From contig NZ_JQFA01000004.1 in NCBI RefSeq assembly GCF_000763385.1, forward strand, positions 1,488,001-1,552,000: a stretch of DNA of 64,000 nt. The letters run 5' to 3'. This stretch comes from Leptolyngbya sp. KIOST-1. Lineage in GTDB: Bacteria; Cyanobacteriota; Cyanobacteriia; Phormidesmidales; Phormidesmidaceae. Below the pieces are notes generated by a model. That model made no database searches, had not been told where the DNA came from, and saw only the letters and a program-made list of their open reading frames with translations. How positions within the stretch are numbered: the first letter of the stretch is position 1; each line of letters opens with the position of its first letter. Of the stretch, positions 46,708 through 56,452 are shown piece after piece. The translations under genes were made by a program, and so were the position numbers.

Positions 46708-47349
46708 ATGGCATTCTCCGAGTCCATATCTGTGCGAGAACTCCCGCTTTTCCCGCTACCTGAGTTGGTTTTGTTTCCGGGGAGGCACCTGCCGCTTCAC
46801 GTGTTTGAGCCCCGCTACCGCATCATGATGAACACGATTCTCCAGAGCGATCGCCGCTTTGGCGTCCTGATGCTCGATCCGACGACGGGGCAGCCGGCCC
46901 AGGTGGGCTGCTGCGCTGAGATTCTTCACTACCAGCGGCTACCCGACGATCGCCTGAAGATTCTGACCATTGGGCAGCAGCGGTTCCGGGTGCTCAGCTA
47001 CGTGCGCGAAAAGCCCTACCGGGTGGGTCTGGTGGAGTGGCTGGAGGACAAGCCCACCAGCCAGGATCTCAACCCCCTCGCTTCTGACGTGGACCGTTTG
47101 CTGCGCGATGTGGTGCACCTGTCCGCCAAGCTTACCAACCAGGACATCGACTTGCCCGACAATATTCCCGACATCCCCATTGAGCTGTCCTACTGGGTGG
47201 CGAGCAATTTGCACGGGGTGGCCCTGGAGCAGCAGGCTCTGCTAGAAATGGACGACACCAGCGTGCGCCTGGAACGCGAGGCGGAGATTTTGACCTCCAC
47301 CCGCAACCACCTGGCGGCCCGCACCGCGCTCAAGGAAGTGCTTGAGTAG
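46708..47349 (+). CDS. LON peptidase substrate-binding domain protein
   Basis: The 213-residue protein carries only the Lon N-terminal substrate-binding fold: LPLFPLPELVLFPGRHLPLHVFEPRYR, then FGVLMLDP and IGQQRFRVLSYVREKPY. There is no AAA+ or protease domain, so it is not a Lon protease. A role in protein binding or turnover is inferred. AAGAGG precedes the ATG. Its last 20 bases overlap the 3' end of convergent pheA. Confidence 0.93.
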   Translation: MAFSESISVRELPLFPLPELVLFPGRHLPLHVFEPRYRIMMNTILQSDRRFGVLMLDPTTGQPAQVGCCAEILHYQRLPDDRLKILTIGQQRFRVLSYVREKPYRVGLVEWLEDKPTSQDLNPLASDVDRLLRDVVHLSAKLTNQDIDLPDNIPDIPIELSYWVASNLHGVALEQQALLEMDDTSVRLEREAEILTSTRNHLAARTALKEVLE

Positions 47350-48241
47350 GGTTAAACGACTGAGCTTTCGCCTTGGTGGCAGCCAGACTGGGATCGGCGG
47401 TCACCAGGCTGTAGGTGCCAAAGTTGATCAGGGTTTCGGTACAGGTGGTGAGCTCCTGGATGGCCTGCTGACCCTGGACAGTGGCTGCGCTGGTCTCTAA
47501 ATCTACGAAAAATAGGTACTCCCCCAGCGATCGCTTGGTTGGGCGGGACTCGATGCGGCTGAGGTTAATGCCGTAGCGAGCAAACACCTCCAGGGGTTTA
47601 AGCAGGGCACCAGGACCGTTGACAGGCAAACTAAATGCCAGGGAAGTATATTGGCCGTCCACGGGGATTTCGGTGTCGTCACTTCTGAGGACCCAAAACT
47701 TGGTGCAGTTGTCGGTGTGGTCGTTGATATTGTGGGCCAGAATAGGCAGATTGTAGAGCTGGGCAGCCCATTCAGAGGAAATTGCGGCCACCGTTTCATT
47801 GTCGGTCAGGTGCTCCAGGGCCTCTGTGGTCGACCGAGTCGCGATCAGCCTGGCCTGGGGCAGCTTGTTTTCTAGCCAGAGTTGACATTGAGAAAGGGCC
47901 TGAGGGTGAGAGTAAACCACCCGAATGGCCGCCGGGTCCTGGGCGTGGGATAGCAGCCCGTGGCGAATGGGCATGACCATAGCGTGGTGGATGTTGAGCT
48001 GCTGCAGCCGCCAGAGGGTATCGAGCGTGGTGGTGACCCCTCCCTCCGTTGAGTTTTCCACCGGCACGATGGTGAGGTTGGTGAGCCCGTCGGCGGTGGC
48101 CTGCATGGCTTTAGGAATGCTGGGCAGAGCCCTGAGCTCCACGGAGTGGCCTGTGCGCTGTTCCAGATCCAGGCTGTAGGCCAGAGCGGCGAGTTGAGAG
48201 TAGGTGCCCTCAGGCCCCAGGTAAGCAATGGTAATCGGCAT
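47330..48241 (-). CDS. pheA: Prephenate dehydratase
   Basis: The enzyme converts prephenate to phenylpyruvate in phenylalanine synthesis. The 303-residue protein has the catalytic domain (IAYLGPEGTYSQLAAL, VPVENSTEGGVTTTLD) and a C-terminal ACT domain with ESRPTKR, which senses phenylalanine. The catalytic TRF motif reads TKF here (DNCTKFWVL): the Thr is kept but Arg is Lys. No chorismate mutase domain is fused. Its 3' end overlaps the LON-domain gene. Confidence 0.95.
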   Translation of the reverse strand: MPITIAYLGPEGTYSQLAALAYSLDLEQRTGHSVELRALPSIPKAMQATADGLTNLTIVPVENSTEGGVTTTLDTLWRLQQLNIHHAMVMPIRHGLLSHAQDPAAIRVVYSHPQALSQCQLWLENKLPQARLIATRSTTEALEHLTDNETVAAISSEWAAQLYNLPILAHNINDHTDNCTKFWVLRSDDTEIPVDGQYTSLAFSLPVNGPGALLKPLEVFARYGINLSRIESRPTKRSLGEYLFFVDLETSAATVQGQQAIQELTTCTETLINFGTYSLVTADPSLAATKAKAQSFNPTQALP

Positions 48242-48437
48242 AGAGAACGGCGATCGCGCAACGGGTTTGTTTCATACTACGCCCTCGGTTGTGCTTCAGA
48301 ATGGCCTTTCTCCAGAAGCTGGCCTTAACGGTTCCTTAATCAAAAAACCGGCTGTCTTAGACGAACAAAGCCAACGTTCACCAGTAATATGTAATGGGTT
48401 TTGGCCGGGGCTCTGGTTCCGGTGGGGAGTGTTAGAG

Positions 48438-50339
48438 ATGGCTAAAAGCGCTAAGAAAAGATCTGGCATTCAGCCATCGAAGTCACGCACGCTTTGGAGC
48501 ATTGGGTCGGCCGCGTTTTTGCTGGGGGCCTCAGTCCCTCTGGCCGGCGCGCTGAGTACTGGATCGATTTCCGTCGGGAGCGGCATTACCCCTCGCTCTG
48601 CCCCTCCATCTCAGGCTTTAGATGCCCGGCTATTTGCCCTGATGAATGCGCCGGGGGTAGACGCTTTCCCCACGATGGTCAGCAGTGAGCGGTTCTGCCG
48701 CCAATCCCAGCCGGTCACCGCACTAGTGACGGCTAGCGATACCAGCTCAAAGCTGTTTGAAGGGGCAAACTTGGGGGCAGCCATCCGTACCCTGGGGACC
48801 GAGGCGATCGCTCAGCTAGGTGCGCAGCCCTGGCCTGCCATTCATCCCCAGGCCGCAGAGGCGCGGGTGCCAGTCCTGATGTACCACGATGTGCTCGAGC
48901 CACCGGAGGTGTTTTTTGATCTCACCCCCGAGGACTTTGAAGCCCATCTGACAACTATTCTAGAGAACGGTCTTACCCCGATCAGCCCCGACCAGCTGGT
49001 GCAGCACCTGCGTACCGGCGCTCCCCTGCCCGAAAAGCCGGTGCTGATTACCCTGGACGACGGCTACGTCGGCCACTACGAGCATGTGTTTCAGCTGCTG
49101 CAAAAGTACCAGGTGCCCGCCACCTTCTTTGTCTTTACGGGCAAGGTTGACGGTGAGGTGGTCGGGCGGTCGACGTTGACCTGGGAACAGCTCCAGACCA
49201 TGGCCGCCGACCCCCTGGTCACCATCGCCTCCCACAGCGTTACCCATCCGCCCGACTTGCGCACCCTCGACGACGACAGCCTGGCCTATGAAGTTGTGGA
49301 GTCGAAACGGCGGCTGGAGGAGCAGTTGGGCATTCCCATCCGCTACTTCAGCTACCCCACCGGCTACTACGATGAGCGAGTGGCTGAGGCGGTGGCCGAA
49401 GCTGGCTATCTGGCCGCGTTTACCATGCGCCAGCAAAACGAGCAGTTTGCCGGGGCTTCAGAGTCACTGCTGGCGATCGAGCGGTTTGGCCAGTCCAGCC
49501 TCGAGGCCCTCCTCGATGTGGCCTGGGGTGGCCCCCCTGCGCCTGGGGTGGCCCCGGTTGCCGTCGCCAACTCAGAGGTTGACTTTACTAGCCCCGTAGA
49601 GGTCCAAAAGATTAACCTGGACAGACAGTCCTTTTCCTTAATTACCGGAGGACAGCCGGTCACCGTTCACGCCAACAGTCGCTACCAGGTGCAGGAAATC
49701 ACGGCGGGTAGCAACATAGCTGGGGCCGTGGACGGTGGGTTTTTCTCCCTGCAGTACCTGGACTCCAACGTCATGATTGGTCCGGTCCTGAGTCAGAGCA
49801 CCCGTCAATTTGTGCCTGGCTACCGAGGGGAGACTCCCAAGCTCAACGGTCGTCCCCTGGTGCTGATTTCGCCTTCCGGGGTACAGTTTGTTCCTTTTGA
49901 TGCCGATCGCCACAACGCGCTGGCGGGGCTGGCCCGCGAGCTGCCCGGTGTCACCGATGCCTTTGTAGCGGCGGCCTGGCTGGTGAGGGATGGGTTGCCT
50001 CAGCCCGCCAGCAGCTTTGGCACCCTGTTTGACTACGACGCCCAGCGGCACCGGGCTTTTTGGGGTATCAACACCGCTGGACAACCGGTGGTAGGGGTCA
50101 CCCACACCATGGTGGATTCGGTCCAGCTTGGCGAAATGCTGCATCAGGCAGGGCTTCGCGACGCGGTAATGCTCGATTCTGGGGCCAGTGCCTCGCTGGC
50201 CCACCAGGGCGAGTCCCTGGTGGGGTATATTCCCCGTCCAGTTCCCCACATTGTCGGCCTGATTCCTCCCGACGCCAACAACGGTAGCCCCTGCCCCCTG
50301 GTCGTCGATGGGCAAAATCCCACCACCGTCAAGCGCTAG
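48438..50339 (+). CDS. Polysaccharide deacetylase fused to a phosphodiester-glycosidase (NAGPA) domain
   Basis: The 633-residue protein has a basic N-terminus and a hydrophobic segment (LWSIGSAAFLLGASVPLAGAL), likely a signal anchor. A NodB/CE4 domain spans about 155-355, with VLMYHDV, the metal Asp pair in LITLDDGY, SHSVTHP supplying two His, and YPTGYYDE. The last 220 residues resemble the NAGPA/DUF2233 domain (VDGGFFSLQYLDSN, VMLDSGASASLAH). The usual DGGSSAS reads DSGASAS. A role in extracellular polysaccharide trimming is inferred. ATG 48438 is chosen to fit the signal segment. Confidence 0.85.
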   Translation: MAKSAKKRSGIQPSKSRTLWSIGSAAFLLGASVPLAGALSTGSISVGSGITPRSAPPSQALDARLFALMNAPGVDAFPTMVSSERFCRQSQPVTALVTASDTSSKLFEGANLGAAIRTLGTEAIAQLGAQPWPAIHPQAAEARVPVLMYHDVLEPPEVFFDLTPEDFEAHLTTILENGLTPISPDQLVQHLRTGAPLPEKPVLITLDDGYVGHYEHVFQLLQKYQVPATFFVFTGKVDGEVVGRSTLTWEQLQTMAADPLVTIASHSVTHPPDLRTLDDDSLAYEVVESKRRLEEQLGIPIRYFSYPTGYYDERVAEAVAEAGYLAAFTMRQQNEQFAGASESLLAIERFGQSSLEALLDVAWGGPPAPGVAPVAVANSEVDFTSPVEVQKINLDRQSFSLITGGQPVTVHANSRYQVQEITAGSNIAGAVDGGFFSLQYLDSNVMIGPVLSQSTRQFVPGYRGETPKLNGRPLVLISPSGVQFVPFDADRHNALAGLARELPGVTDAFVAAAWLVRDGLPQPASSFGTLFDYDAQRHRAFWGINTAGQPVVGVTHTMVDSVQLGEMLHQAGLRDAVMLDSGASASLAHQGESLVGYIPRPVPHIVGLIPPDANNGSPCPLVVDGQNPTTVKR

Positions 50340-50408
50340 AAGAGCGGTACAGCCTCTGGTGGCGGGCCTGGTTAATGTTTAATGAACAAGCCCAGCCGTA
50401 GATCTGGC

Positions 50409-51149
50409 TCAGTTGCCAAAGCCCACATACCAGAAGTAGGTGGCCATGGGAATAACCGTGGCCAGTACCAGCAGCACCACTACAACAACGGTGCTGTTGC
50501 CGCGATTCTCGGCCGTTTCTTCGGCGCTGGCAAAGGTGCTCTCGCTGTTGAAAGAATCGTCGAAGGCCGGCGGTCCGGGGTCGGCTTCACCGCTGAGCAC
50601 GGCCACCAGGCGATCGCTGGCCGCCAGAAAAGCCTGGTTGTACTTATCGCCCTCCAGCAGGGGATAGAGCACGGTCTCCTGGGCCACGCTGGTCGCAATC
50701 TCGGCATCGAGCTGGGTCGCCGACTGATCACCGACGCGAATGCCAACGGTCTTGGTCACCTCATCCAGCACCAGCAGGGTTTGGTTGGCCTGCTCGGTCG
50801 GCGTGGGATACCAGCGCTCAAAAAGCTTATCGGTAAAAGTCTGAATGGTTTCGCCGTAGTCGAAGTGGTGGATGGTCACCAGCCGAACCTCATTGCCTGT
50901 GGCTTTGGCCAGATCGCCGAAGCGGCTCGAAATCTTATTTTCGTTGATGCGGCTGATGATGCCAGCTTCATCGACAATCCAGGTGGAGTCTCCCGCCGCC
51001 ACGGTGGGTACCTGAAAAACGGCTACCGCTTCGGCGTCACCAACCCCCAGTCCCAGCGTCAGGCATAGCGGCAAGAGGACCCCTAAAAGGCCTCGCCAGA
51101 ATAGCTGAGTAAATTGGGCAAGCTTCACCTGGGGAACGTGACGGTTCAT
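50409..51149 (-). CDS. psb32: Photosystem II repair protein Psb32-like (TPM domain)
   Basis: The 246-residue protein has an N-terminal signal or anchor (LGVLLPLCLTLGLGV) and a TPM domain with STWIVDEAGIISRINE, VRLVTIHHFDYGE, QTLLVLDEVTKTVGIRVGD and a Ser/Glu-rich linker. A C-terminal membrane helix follows (VVVVVLLVLATVIPMATYFWYV). This order fits Psb32, a thylakoid-lumen TPM protein that protects and repairs photosystem II. Other TPM proteins share the fold, so the symbol is a likely rather than certain assignment. Confidence 0.82.
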   Translation of the reverse strand: MNRHVPQVKLAQFTQLFWRGLLGVLLPLCLTLGLGVGDAEAVAVFQVPTVAAGDSTWIVDEAGIISRINENKISSRFGDLAKATGNEVRLVTIHHFDYGETIQTFTDKLFERWYPTPTEQANQTLLVLDEVTKTVGIRVGDQSATQLDAEIATSVAQETVLYPLLEGDKYNQAFLAASDRLVAVLSGEADPGPPAFDDSFNSESTFASAEETAENRGNSTVVVVVLLVLATVIPMATYFWYVGFGN

Positions 51150-51305
51150 GGGTCTGAGCTACAGCGACTACAGGGCTGAGGGATCACCAAACCTACTCTG
51201 GCCCTACTAATCAATATACGGGCCCAGGAGCCCTGAGGGAACCAGGTTGTTCAGTTCCTGGCGGGGAAGCGAGGGCTGGGCCCCGGCGACAACGGGACAG
51301 CAGAG

Positions 51306-51578
51306 CTAGGCGACGGGCAGGTTGCGGAGCCGAATCAACTGCCGCCGCATCCGGGGTGAGGCGGCGATTTCTGAAACTTCGCTGACTTCGACTTGAGCCT
51401 CTAGCGGTTCTACAAACTCATCGCTGCCGTAGGAATAGGCATCGAGCAAAAGTTCGAGCAGGCGATCGCGGTTGGCAATGACGCCATTTTCTTCCAGGAT
51501 GCGAAACTTGATGGTGACGGCGCACTCGTAAACGCCAACCTGAGCCTCAGTGGAAAGATGGGGTGCAGACGTAGCCAT
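51306..51578 (-). CDS. Npun_R1517-type small protein
   Basis: The 90-residue protein has QVGVYECAVTIKFRILEE near the N-terminus, RDRLLELLLDAYSYGSDEF, and the conserved end ASPRMRRQLIRLRN. I recognise this as the family named after a Nostoc heterocyst-differentiation regulator, which also occurs in non-heterocystous cyanobacteria. No DNA-binding motif is obvious. Its regulatory role here is not established. Confidence 0.6.
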   Translation of the reverse strand: MATSAPHLSTEAQVGVYECAVTIKFRILEENGVIANRDRLLELLLDAYSYGSDEFVEPLEAQVEVSEVSEIAASPRMRRQLIRLRNLPVA

Positions 51579-52229
51579 GATTAGAAAGTGTACTCCCTAG
51601 CAAAGTGTAAACAGGAGTCATCAGAGGAGACTGGGGGCTAGAGAATCGAACCTGCCGGAGGCTTGCAGGGGCATCGGGCATGACTGAGCAAGGGGCGAAA
51701 AGCAGTCCGTAGCGGCGATGCAACCTCTATGATGACACTTGAACAGTGAGGCCTTTGGATCTGCGCTGCTTTGAAAATCCGCAGTAGAGCAGTCCTGAGC
51801 GCTTATTGCTATCAAACCAAAAATAAAGAGAAGGGACTAGATTTTGGGCCTTGTTTTCATGGGATTGATACAGTTTTGTGAGGCCAAGATTAATAGCACA
51901 AAGACCTATCCGTATAATTTCAGGCTGAGCCGTTTTTTTTATACTCAATCCTTCCCTTGATCGATGAAATTAGCCCTGGTTTGGGTTTAAATCACAGCTT
52001 GTTCCTGACTGGCTAACCCCCATGGAATAAGGCTGATCAGGATTGGCTAAGGCATTGAGCACTGGAGTCAAAGCTGGGCCAATCGTTGCTTTAAAGCATT
52101 GGCCTGGGGCCGTTGACAGGACCTGAAAATTGCATGGGGAAAGATGCTGCGATCGCACCAATGTAGCGCTACCTCGGCCAAAGCTGCGTAAAATACTGAC
52201 TGAGCTAAGTGATATAACGAACGATTTAA
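51579..52229. other. 651-bp AT-richer gap without a confident gene
   Basis: It separates the minus-strand Npun_R1517-type gene from the AEC transporter. Its base composition is visibly more AT-rich than its neighbours. A 73-codon minus-strand frame exists at 51727-51948, but its composition and lack of a ribosome-binding site do not support a gene. A dispersed regulatory or decayed region is possible. Confidence 0.4.
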
Positions 52230-53258
52230 ATGCGTGATTCTCTGATTCAAGCTTACTTTCCGCTGCTGTTGTGGACGGGGTTAGGCGTGGTGTTGGGTCA
52301 GTTTTCGCCCGGGGCTCTGCCGCGACTGCTGGGGCGATCGCTGTACTGGGTAGGGATTCCTCTGGAAATTTTTGCCCTGGCCCGCCAGACCCATTTTGCT
52401 CAAGACACGGGGCTGGCACCGCTGTACACCGTACTCGCTCTGGGGCTGGGGCTGGGCCTGGGGCTGGCGGGCCTGGCCCTGGTGCGCTGGAGAAGCACCG
52501 CTGGCGAGGCCGCCGTGGCGTTGGCGGTTGTGGGTGCGGCAACGCCTCCAGCCCAGGAGGCCGATGCAGATTTGCCGCCGTGGGGAAACACCGTGATGAC
52601 CTGGGCCGATCGGCCTCGCCACGGCAGCTTTGTGCTTGCGGCCATGCTGGGCAACACGGGATTTGTGGGGTTGGCGATCGTCCCGGCGCTGGTAAGCGGT
52701 CCCTATTTGGGCTGGGCTGTGTTCTACAGCGTGACGCAAAATGTGGTGGGCACCTACGGGCTGGGGGTATATCTAGCCAGCTGGTTTGGGCGCGGTACCC
52801 ATGCCCAGTCCCGCTGGCAGCAACTGCGCGATGTAGTGACTGTCCCGTCCCTGTGGGCGTTTGGCCTGGGCACCGCTTCCCAGCGGTGGATTGGGCCACC
52901 GGCGGTGGAGGCGGCGCTGCACCGGTCGGTGTGGGTGGTCATTCCGGTAGCGCTGCTGCTGATGGGGCTACGGCTGAGCCAGCTGCAGGGCTGGAGCAGC
53001 CTCAAGCTGGCCTTGGTACCCGCTGCGCTGAAGGTTGTCGTGCTGCCTGCGGTGGTTGGGGCCGTGGCCTGGGGGGCCAGACTACCGAGCGATGCGGTGC
53101 TGGTGCTGGTGCTGATGTCGGGTATGCCCAGCGCCTTTGCGGGGCTGATTTTGGCTGAGGAGTATGAGCTCGATCGGGAGCTAGCGGCGGCCAGCATTGC
53201 CCTGTCTACGGGCGCCCTCCTGCTGACCATTCCCCTGTGGCTGCTTGTGTTTGGCTAG
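52230..53258 (+). CDS. AEC family transporter
   Basis: The 342-residue membrane protein has about ten predicted helices in two halves. It starts with YFPLLLWTGLGVVLGQF and ends with the AEC-type MSGMPSAFAGLILAEEYELDRELAAASIALSTGALL. The auxin efflux carrier family moves small organic anions in bacteria, such as malate or malonate. Auxin is not implied. A Gly/Leu-rich stretch near residue 75 is low-complexity. ATG 52230 is the likely start. Confidence 0.85.
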   Translation: MRDSLIQAYFPLLLWTGLGVVLGQFSPGALPRLLGRSLYWVGIPLEIFALARQTHFAQDTGLAPLYTVLALGLGLGLGLAGLALVRWRSTAGEAAVALAVVGAATPPAQEADADLPPWGNTVMTWADRPRHGSFVLAAMLGNTGFVGLAIVPALVSGPYLGWAVFYSVTQNVVGTYGLGVYLASWFGRGTHAQSRWQQLRDVVTVPSLWAFGLGTASQRWIGPPAVEAALHRSVWVVIPVALLLMGLRLSQLQGWSSLKLALVPAALKVVVLPAVVGAVAWGARLPSDAVLVLVLMSGMPSAFAGLILAEEYELDRELAAASIALSTGALLLTIPLWLLVFG

Positions 53259-53344
53259 GGCCAGGGGTCCGCACGGAACCGGGGCTCGGGTTTTCAAAAG
53301 TTTGACCCTATCATAAGGGAGCGCATCCCCCCACGGTGGTAGCT

Positions 53345-55000
53345 ATGGTGACACCCTTTCAGCAGCTCAAGGATCGATTTAAACGGTTTGGGTCGACGCT
53401 GAGCGCCGAGGCGACTGACACCGCTAAAACCGCGCTGCGGGACTGGCTGCGGGCCAACGCCGATCTGCTGCAGCGTCGACACAGCCAGGGGGAGTTGAAC
53501 GGCACCCTAATGCAGTACTTCCACTGGTACTGCCCCGCCGATGGCAGCCACTGGAATCGGCTTAGGGCGGAGGCCCAGTCCCTGGCCGAGGCGGGCATTT
53601 CGGCGCTGTGGCTACCGCCGGCCTACAAGGGTATGGGCGGCGGCAAGGAAGTAGGCTACGGAGTGTACGATCTGTTCGACCTGGGGGAGTTTGATCAGCA
53701 GAACTCGATCCGCACCAAGTACGGCACCAAGGATGAGTATGTGGCGGCGGTGAAAGCCTGCCGGGAGTTGGGCATCAACATCTATGCCGATGTGGTGTTT
53801 AACCACAAAATGGCCGCCGATTTTGAGGAAGAGTTTAACGCGACTCCGATGGATCCCAGCGATCGCCGCCGACCCCTGGGCAACCTGCGCAAAATCAAAT
53901 CCTGGACGGGGTTTAACTTTCCAGGCCGGGGCGATAAATATTCGAGCATGAAGTGGCACTGGTACCACTTCGATGCCGTTGACTACAACAGCTGGGACCC
54001 CGACTATCAGGCTGTCTGGCTGATTGAGAATAAAGCCTTTGAGGACAAGGTGAGCTGGGAGTTGGGTAGCTATGACTACCTGATGGGCTGTGATCTCGAT
54101 ATCGACCACCCCGAGGTCCGCGACGAGCTGAAATACTGGGGCGAATGGATGCTTGATCAGGTTGGGGTAGACGGCTTTCGGCTGGATGCGATCAAGCATA
54201 TCTGCGGCGACTTTTTTGTCGATTGGCTGGACCATCTAGAGCACTACGCCCAGCGCAGTCTGTTCTGCGTGGGCGAGTACTGGACCTACGACCTGGGCAC
54301 GCTGAGCTGGTATGCGGGCAACTCCGGCGGTCGGCTCGATCTCTTTGACGCGCCGCTGCACCACAATTTTTACCAGGCCAGCCGGGCAGGCAGCCGCTAC
54401 GATCTGCGCCGAATTTTTGACAACACCGTCGTGAAGGAAATGCCGCAGCTGGCGGTCACCCTGGTCGAAAACCACGACACCCAGCCGCTACAGAGCCTGG
54501 AGTCGGTGGTAGAAGCCTGGTTCAAGCCGCTGGCCTACGCCATGATTCTGCTACGGCAGGAGGGCTATCCCTGTATTTTTTACTGCGACTACTACGGCGC
54601 CCACTACGTCGATAGAGGCCGCGACGGCAATGAGTACGAGATCTGGATGGACTCCCACCGGAGGATTTTGGATCGGCTACTGGTGGGCCGCAAGTACTTT
54701 GCCTACGGTCCCCAGTACGACTACTTTGACCATCCCAACGTGGTGGGCTGGACTCGGCTGGGCCTGGGCGATCGCGGTCGGGCTATGGCGGTACTGCTGA
54801 GCAATGGGGATGCGGGCACCAAATGGATGGAGGTGGGGCGACCTAACACCACCTTCTACGACCTGACCGGGCATATGTCCCAGACCATTACCACCAATGC
54901 CGATGGCTGGGCGGAGTTTTGCTGCCACGGCGGGTCGGTCTCGGTCTGGGTAGAAGACCACCCGATTCTGGGGTCGCTGCTGGGGCAACGACTGTCGTAG
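53345..55000 (+). CDS. Alpha-amylase (GH13)
   Basis: This cytosolic type has no signal peptide. It hydrolyses alpha-1,4-glucans and probably acts on glycogen. The roughly 551-residue protein has the GH13 regions ADVVFNH, GFRLDAIKHI with the nucleophile Asp, VGEYW with the acid Glu, and LVENHDTQP with the third acid Asp. The AGISALWLPPAYKG block and the QYFHWYCPADG opening fit subfamily GH13_5. About 50 extra N-terminal residues form a predicted helical region. ATG 53345 is preferred to an upstream GTG at 53336. Confidence 0.95.
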   Translation: MVTPFQQLKDRFKRFGSTLSAEATDTAKTALRDWLRANADLLQRRHSQGELNGTLMQYFHWYCPADGSHWNRLRAEAQSLAEAGISALWLPPAYKGMGGGKEVGYGVYDLFDLGEFDQQNSIRTKYGTKDEYVAAVKACRELGINIYADVVFNHKMAADFEEEFNATPMDPSDRRRPLGNLRKIKSWTGFNFPGRGDKYSSMKWHWYHFDAVDYNSWDPDYQAVWLIENKAFEDKVSWELGSYDYLMGCDLDIDHPEVRDELKYWGEWMLDQVGVDGFRLDAIKHICGDFFVDWLDHLEHYAQRSLFCVGEYWTYDLGTLSWYAGNSGGRLDLFDAPLHHNFYQASRAGSRYDLRRIFDNTVVKEMPQLAVTLVENHDTQPLQSLESVVEAWFKPLAYAMILLRQEGYPCIFYCDYYGAHYVDRGRDGNEYEIWMDSHRRILDRLLVGRKYFAYGPQYDYFDHPNVVGWTRLGLGDRGRAMAVLLSNGDAGTKWMEVGRPNTTFYDLTGHMSQTITTNADGWAEFCCHGGSVSVWVEDHPILGSLLGQRLS

Positions 55001-55211
55001 TCCCCACCGTCTACACCTAGCGCTTACTATGTCCAGCGCCCAGTGAGCGCACCGTAGGCAGCACCGTTTCAAATGACTGGAGTTCAAATTGCTGGGGCCA
55101 CACCAGCCGCGGGATAGAATTTTTATGCCGCAGAAGGTTAAGCTATGTAACGCCCTCTCATGTTTGTAAAAGCAGCTGGGCGTTCGTCTCTATGGTTAAA
55201 TTGGTACCTTT

Positions 55212-56291
55212 GTGCAAGTAGATCGCGTTCCGATCGGGGCTCCAGATATAGAACTATCAGCCCATGTCCGATCGGCCCAAGAGCTAAACTTTACCCTCCA
55301 AGACCTCAAGGCCGCTATTCCAGCCTACTGCTTTCAGCCTTCTACCACCCGGTCTCTCGCCTATCTTGCCCTGGATTTGGGGGTGATTGCAGGCCTGTAC
55401 GCCATGGCCTACGCACTCAATTCCTGGCTGTTTTTCCCGATCTTTTGGCTGGCCCAGGGCACCATGTTTTGGGCGCTGTTTGTGGTGGGGCACGACTGCG
55501 GCCACGGCTCGTTTTCGCGCCACAGGTGGCTGAACAACCTGGTCGGTCACCTGACCCACACCCCCATTTTGGTACCCTTCCACGGGTGGCGAATCAGCCA
55601 CCGCACCCACCACGCCAATACAGGCAACATCGATACCGACGAGAGCTGGTACCCGGTGAGTGAGTCGACCTATCGCGCCATGCCCGCCGCCCAGAAGTTT
55701 GTGCGGTTTTACGGCTCGCTGTGGGCGTACCCGTTTTACCTGTTTTTCAGGTCATCGGGGCGCAATGGCTCTCACTTTATGCCCGGCAGCGACCTGTTTC
55801 GCCCGACGGAGCGGCGCGGGGTTGTGGTCAGCACGATCTGCTGGTCGGCCATGGTCCTGTTTCTGGTCTGGCTGGGGGTGAGTCAGGGGCTGCTGTTTTT
55901 GGTCACGTACTACATAATCCCCTACCTGGTGTTTGTGATGTGGCTCGACTTTGTCACGCTTCTGCACCACACCGAGCCGGATATTCCCTGGTACCGGGGC
56001 GATGAGTGGTACTTTCTCAAGGGGGCGCTTTCGACCATCGATCGCGACTACGGCTTCATCAACCCGATCCACCACAACATCGGCACCCATGTGGCCCACC
56101 ACATCTTTCTAAACATGCCCCACTATCACCTGAAGACGGCGACGGCAGCCATTAAGCCAATTTTGGGGGACTACTACCGCTGTTCAAAGGAGCCGGTGTG
56201 GCGCAGCTTTGCCCGCTCCTTTTGGGCCTGCCACTACGTCGCTGACCAGGGCAGCAAGGTGTACTATCAACCCCACCCCCGCCACCGCTAG
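55212..56291 (+). CDS. desB: Omega-3 (delta-15) acyl-lipid desaturase
   Basis: This membrane di-iron enzyme introduces the omega-3 double bond into acyl lipids. The 359-residue protein has the three histidine boxes: HDCGH at 94-98, HRTHH at 130-134, and HHNIGTHVAHH near 290-300. The GTHVAHHIF form of the last box is the omega-3 type rather than the DesA type. The GTG at 55212 is the first start after an in-frame TAA, and no clear ribosome-binding site is seen. Cold control is known for desB elsewhere but is not visible here. A strong hairpin ends it. Confidence 0.92.
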   Translation: MQVDRVPIGAPDIELSAHVRSAQELNFTLQDLKAAIPAYCFQPSTTRSLAYLALDLGVIAGLYAMAYALNSWLFFPIFWLAQGTMFWALFVVGHDCGHGSFSRHRWLNNLVGHLTHTPILVPFHGWRISHRTHHANTGNIDTDESWYPVSESTYRAMPAAQKFVRFYGSLWAYPFYLFFRSSGRNGSHFMPGSDLFRPTERRGVVVSTICWSAMVLFLVWLGVSQGLLFLVTYYIIPYLVFVMWLDFVTLLHHTEPDIPWYRGDEWYFLKGALSTIDRDYGFINPIHHNIGTHVAHHIFLNMPHYHLKTATAAIKPILGDYYRCSKEPVWRSFARSFWACHYVADQGSKVYYQPHPRHR

Positions 56292-56351
56292 GCCCTGGGG
56301 GCCTCGCAAAAATCCTGGTTCTGGGCTGTACCGGTAGTCTGGGCCGCGAAA

Positions 56352-56399
56352 TGGGCAGTTTAGAATCAGTGTGATTCTGAACTGCCCACGTTTGTTTTG
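56352..56399 (+). terminator. desB terminator
   Basis: Arms 56352-56368 and 56372-56388 pair over 17 positions with a single G-T wobble and a 3-base loop, then a T-rich CGTTTGTTTTG. It lies 60 bases after desB. Confidence 0.8.
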
Positions 56400-56452
56400 T
56401 TGGCGGTGGGATGCGGTTCTTTTGGCGATGCCCTAACGGCGATGCTCCGACT

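Noticed and set aside
46708..47349. A Lon protease
   Set aside because: Only the N-terminal substrate-binding domain is present. ATPase and protease domains are absent.
51727..51948. A 73-codon minus-strand frame in the AT-rich gap
   Set aside because: There is no ribosome-binding site or recognisable motif, and the codon use is unlike the neighbours.
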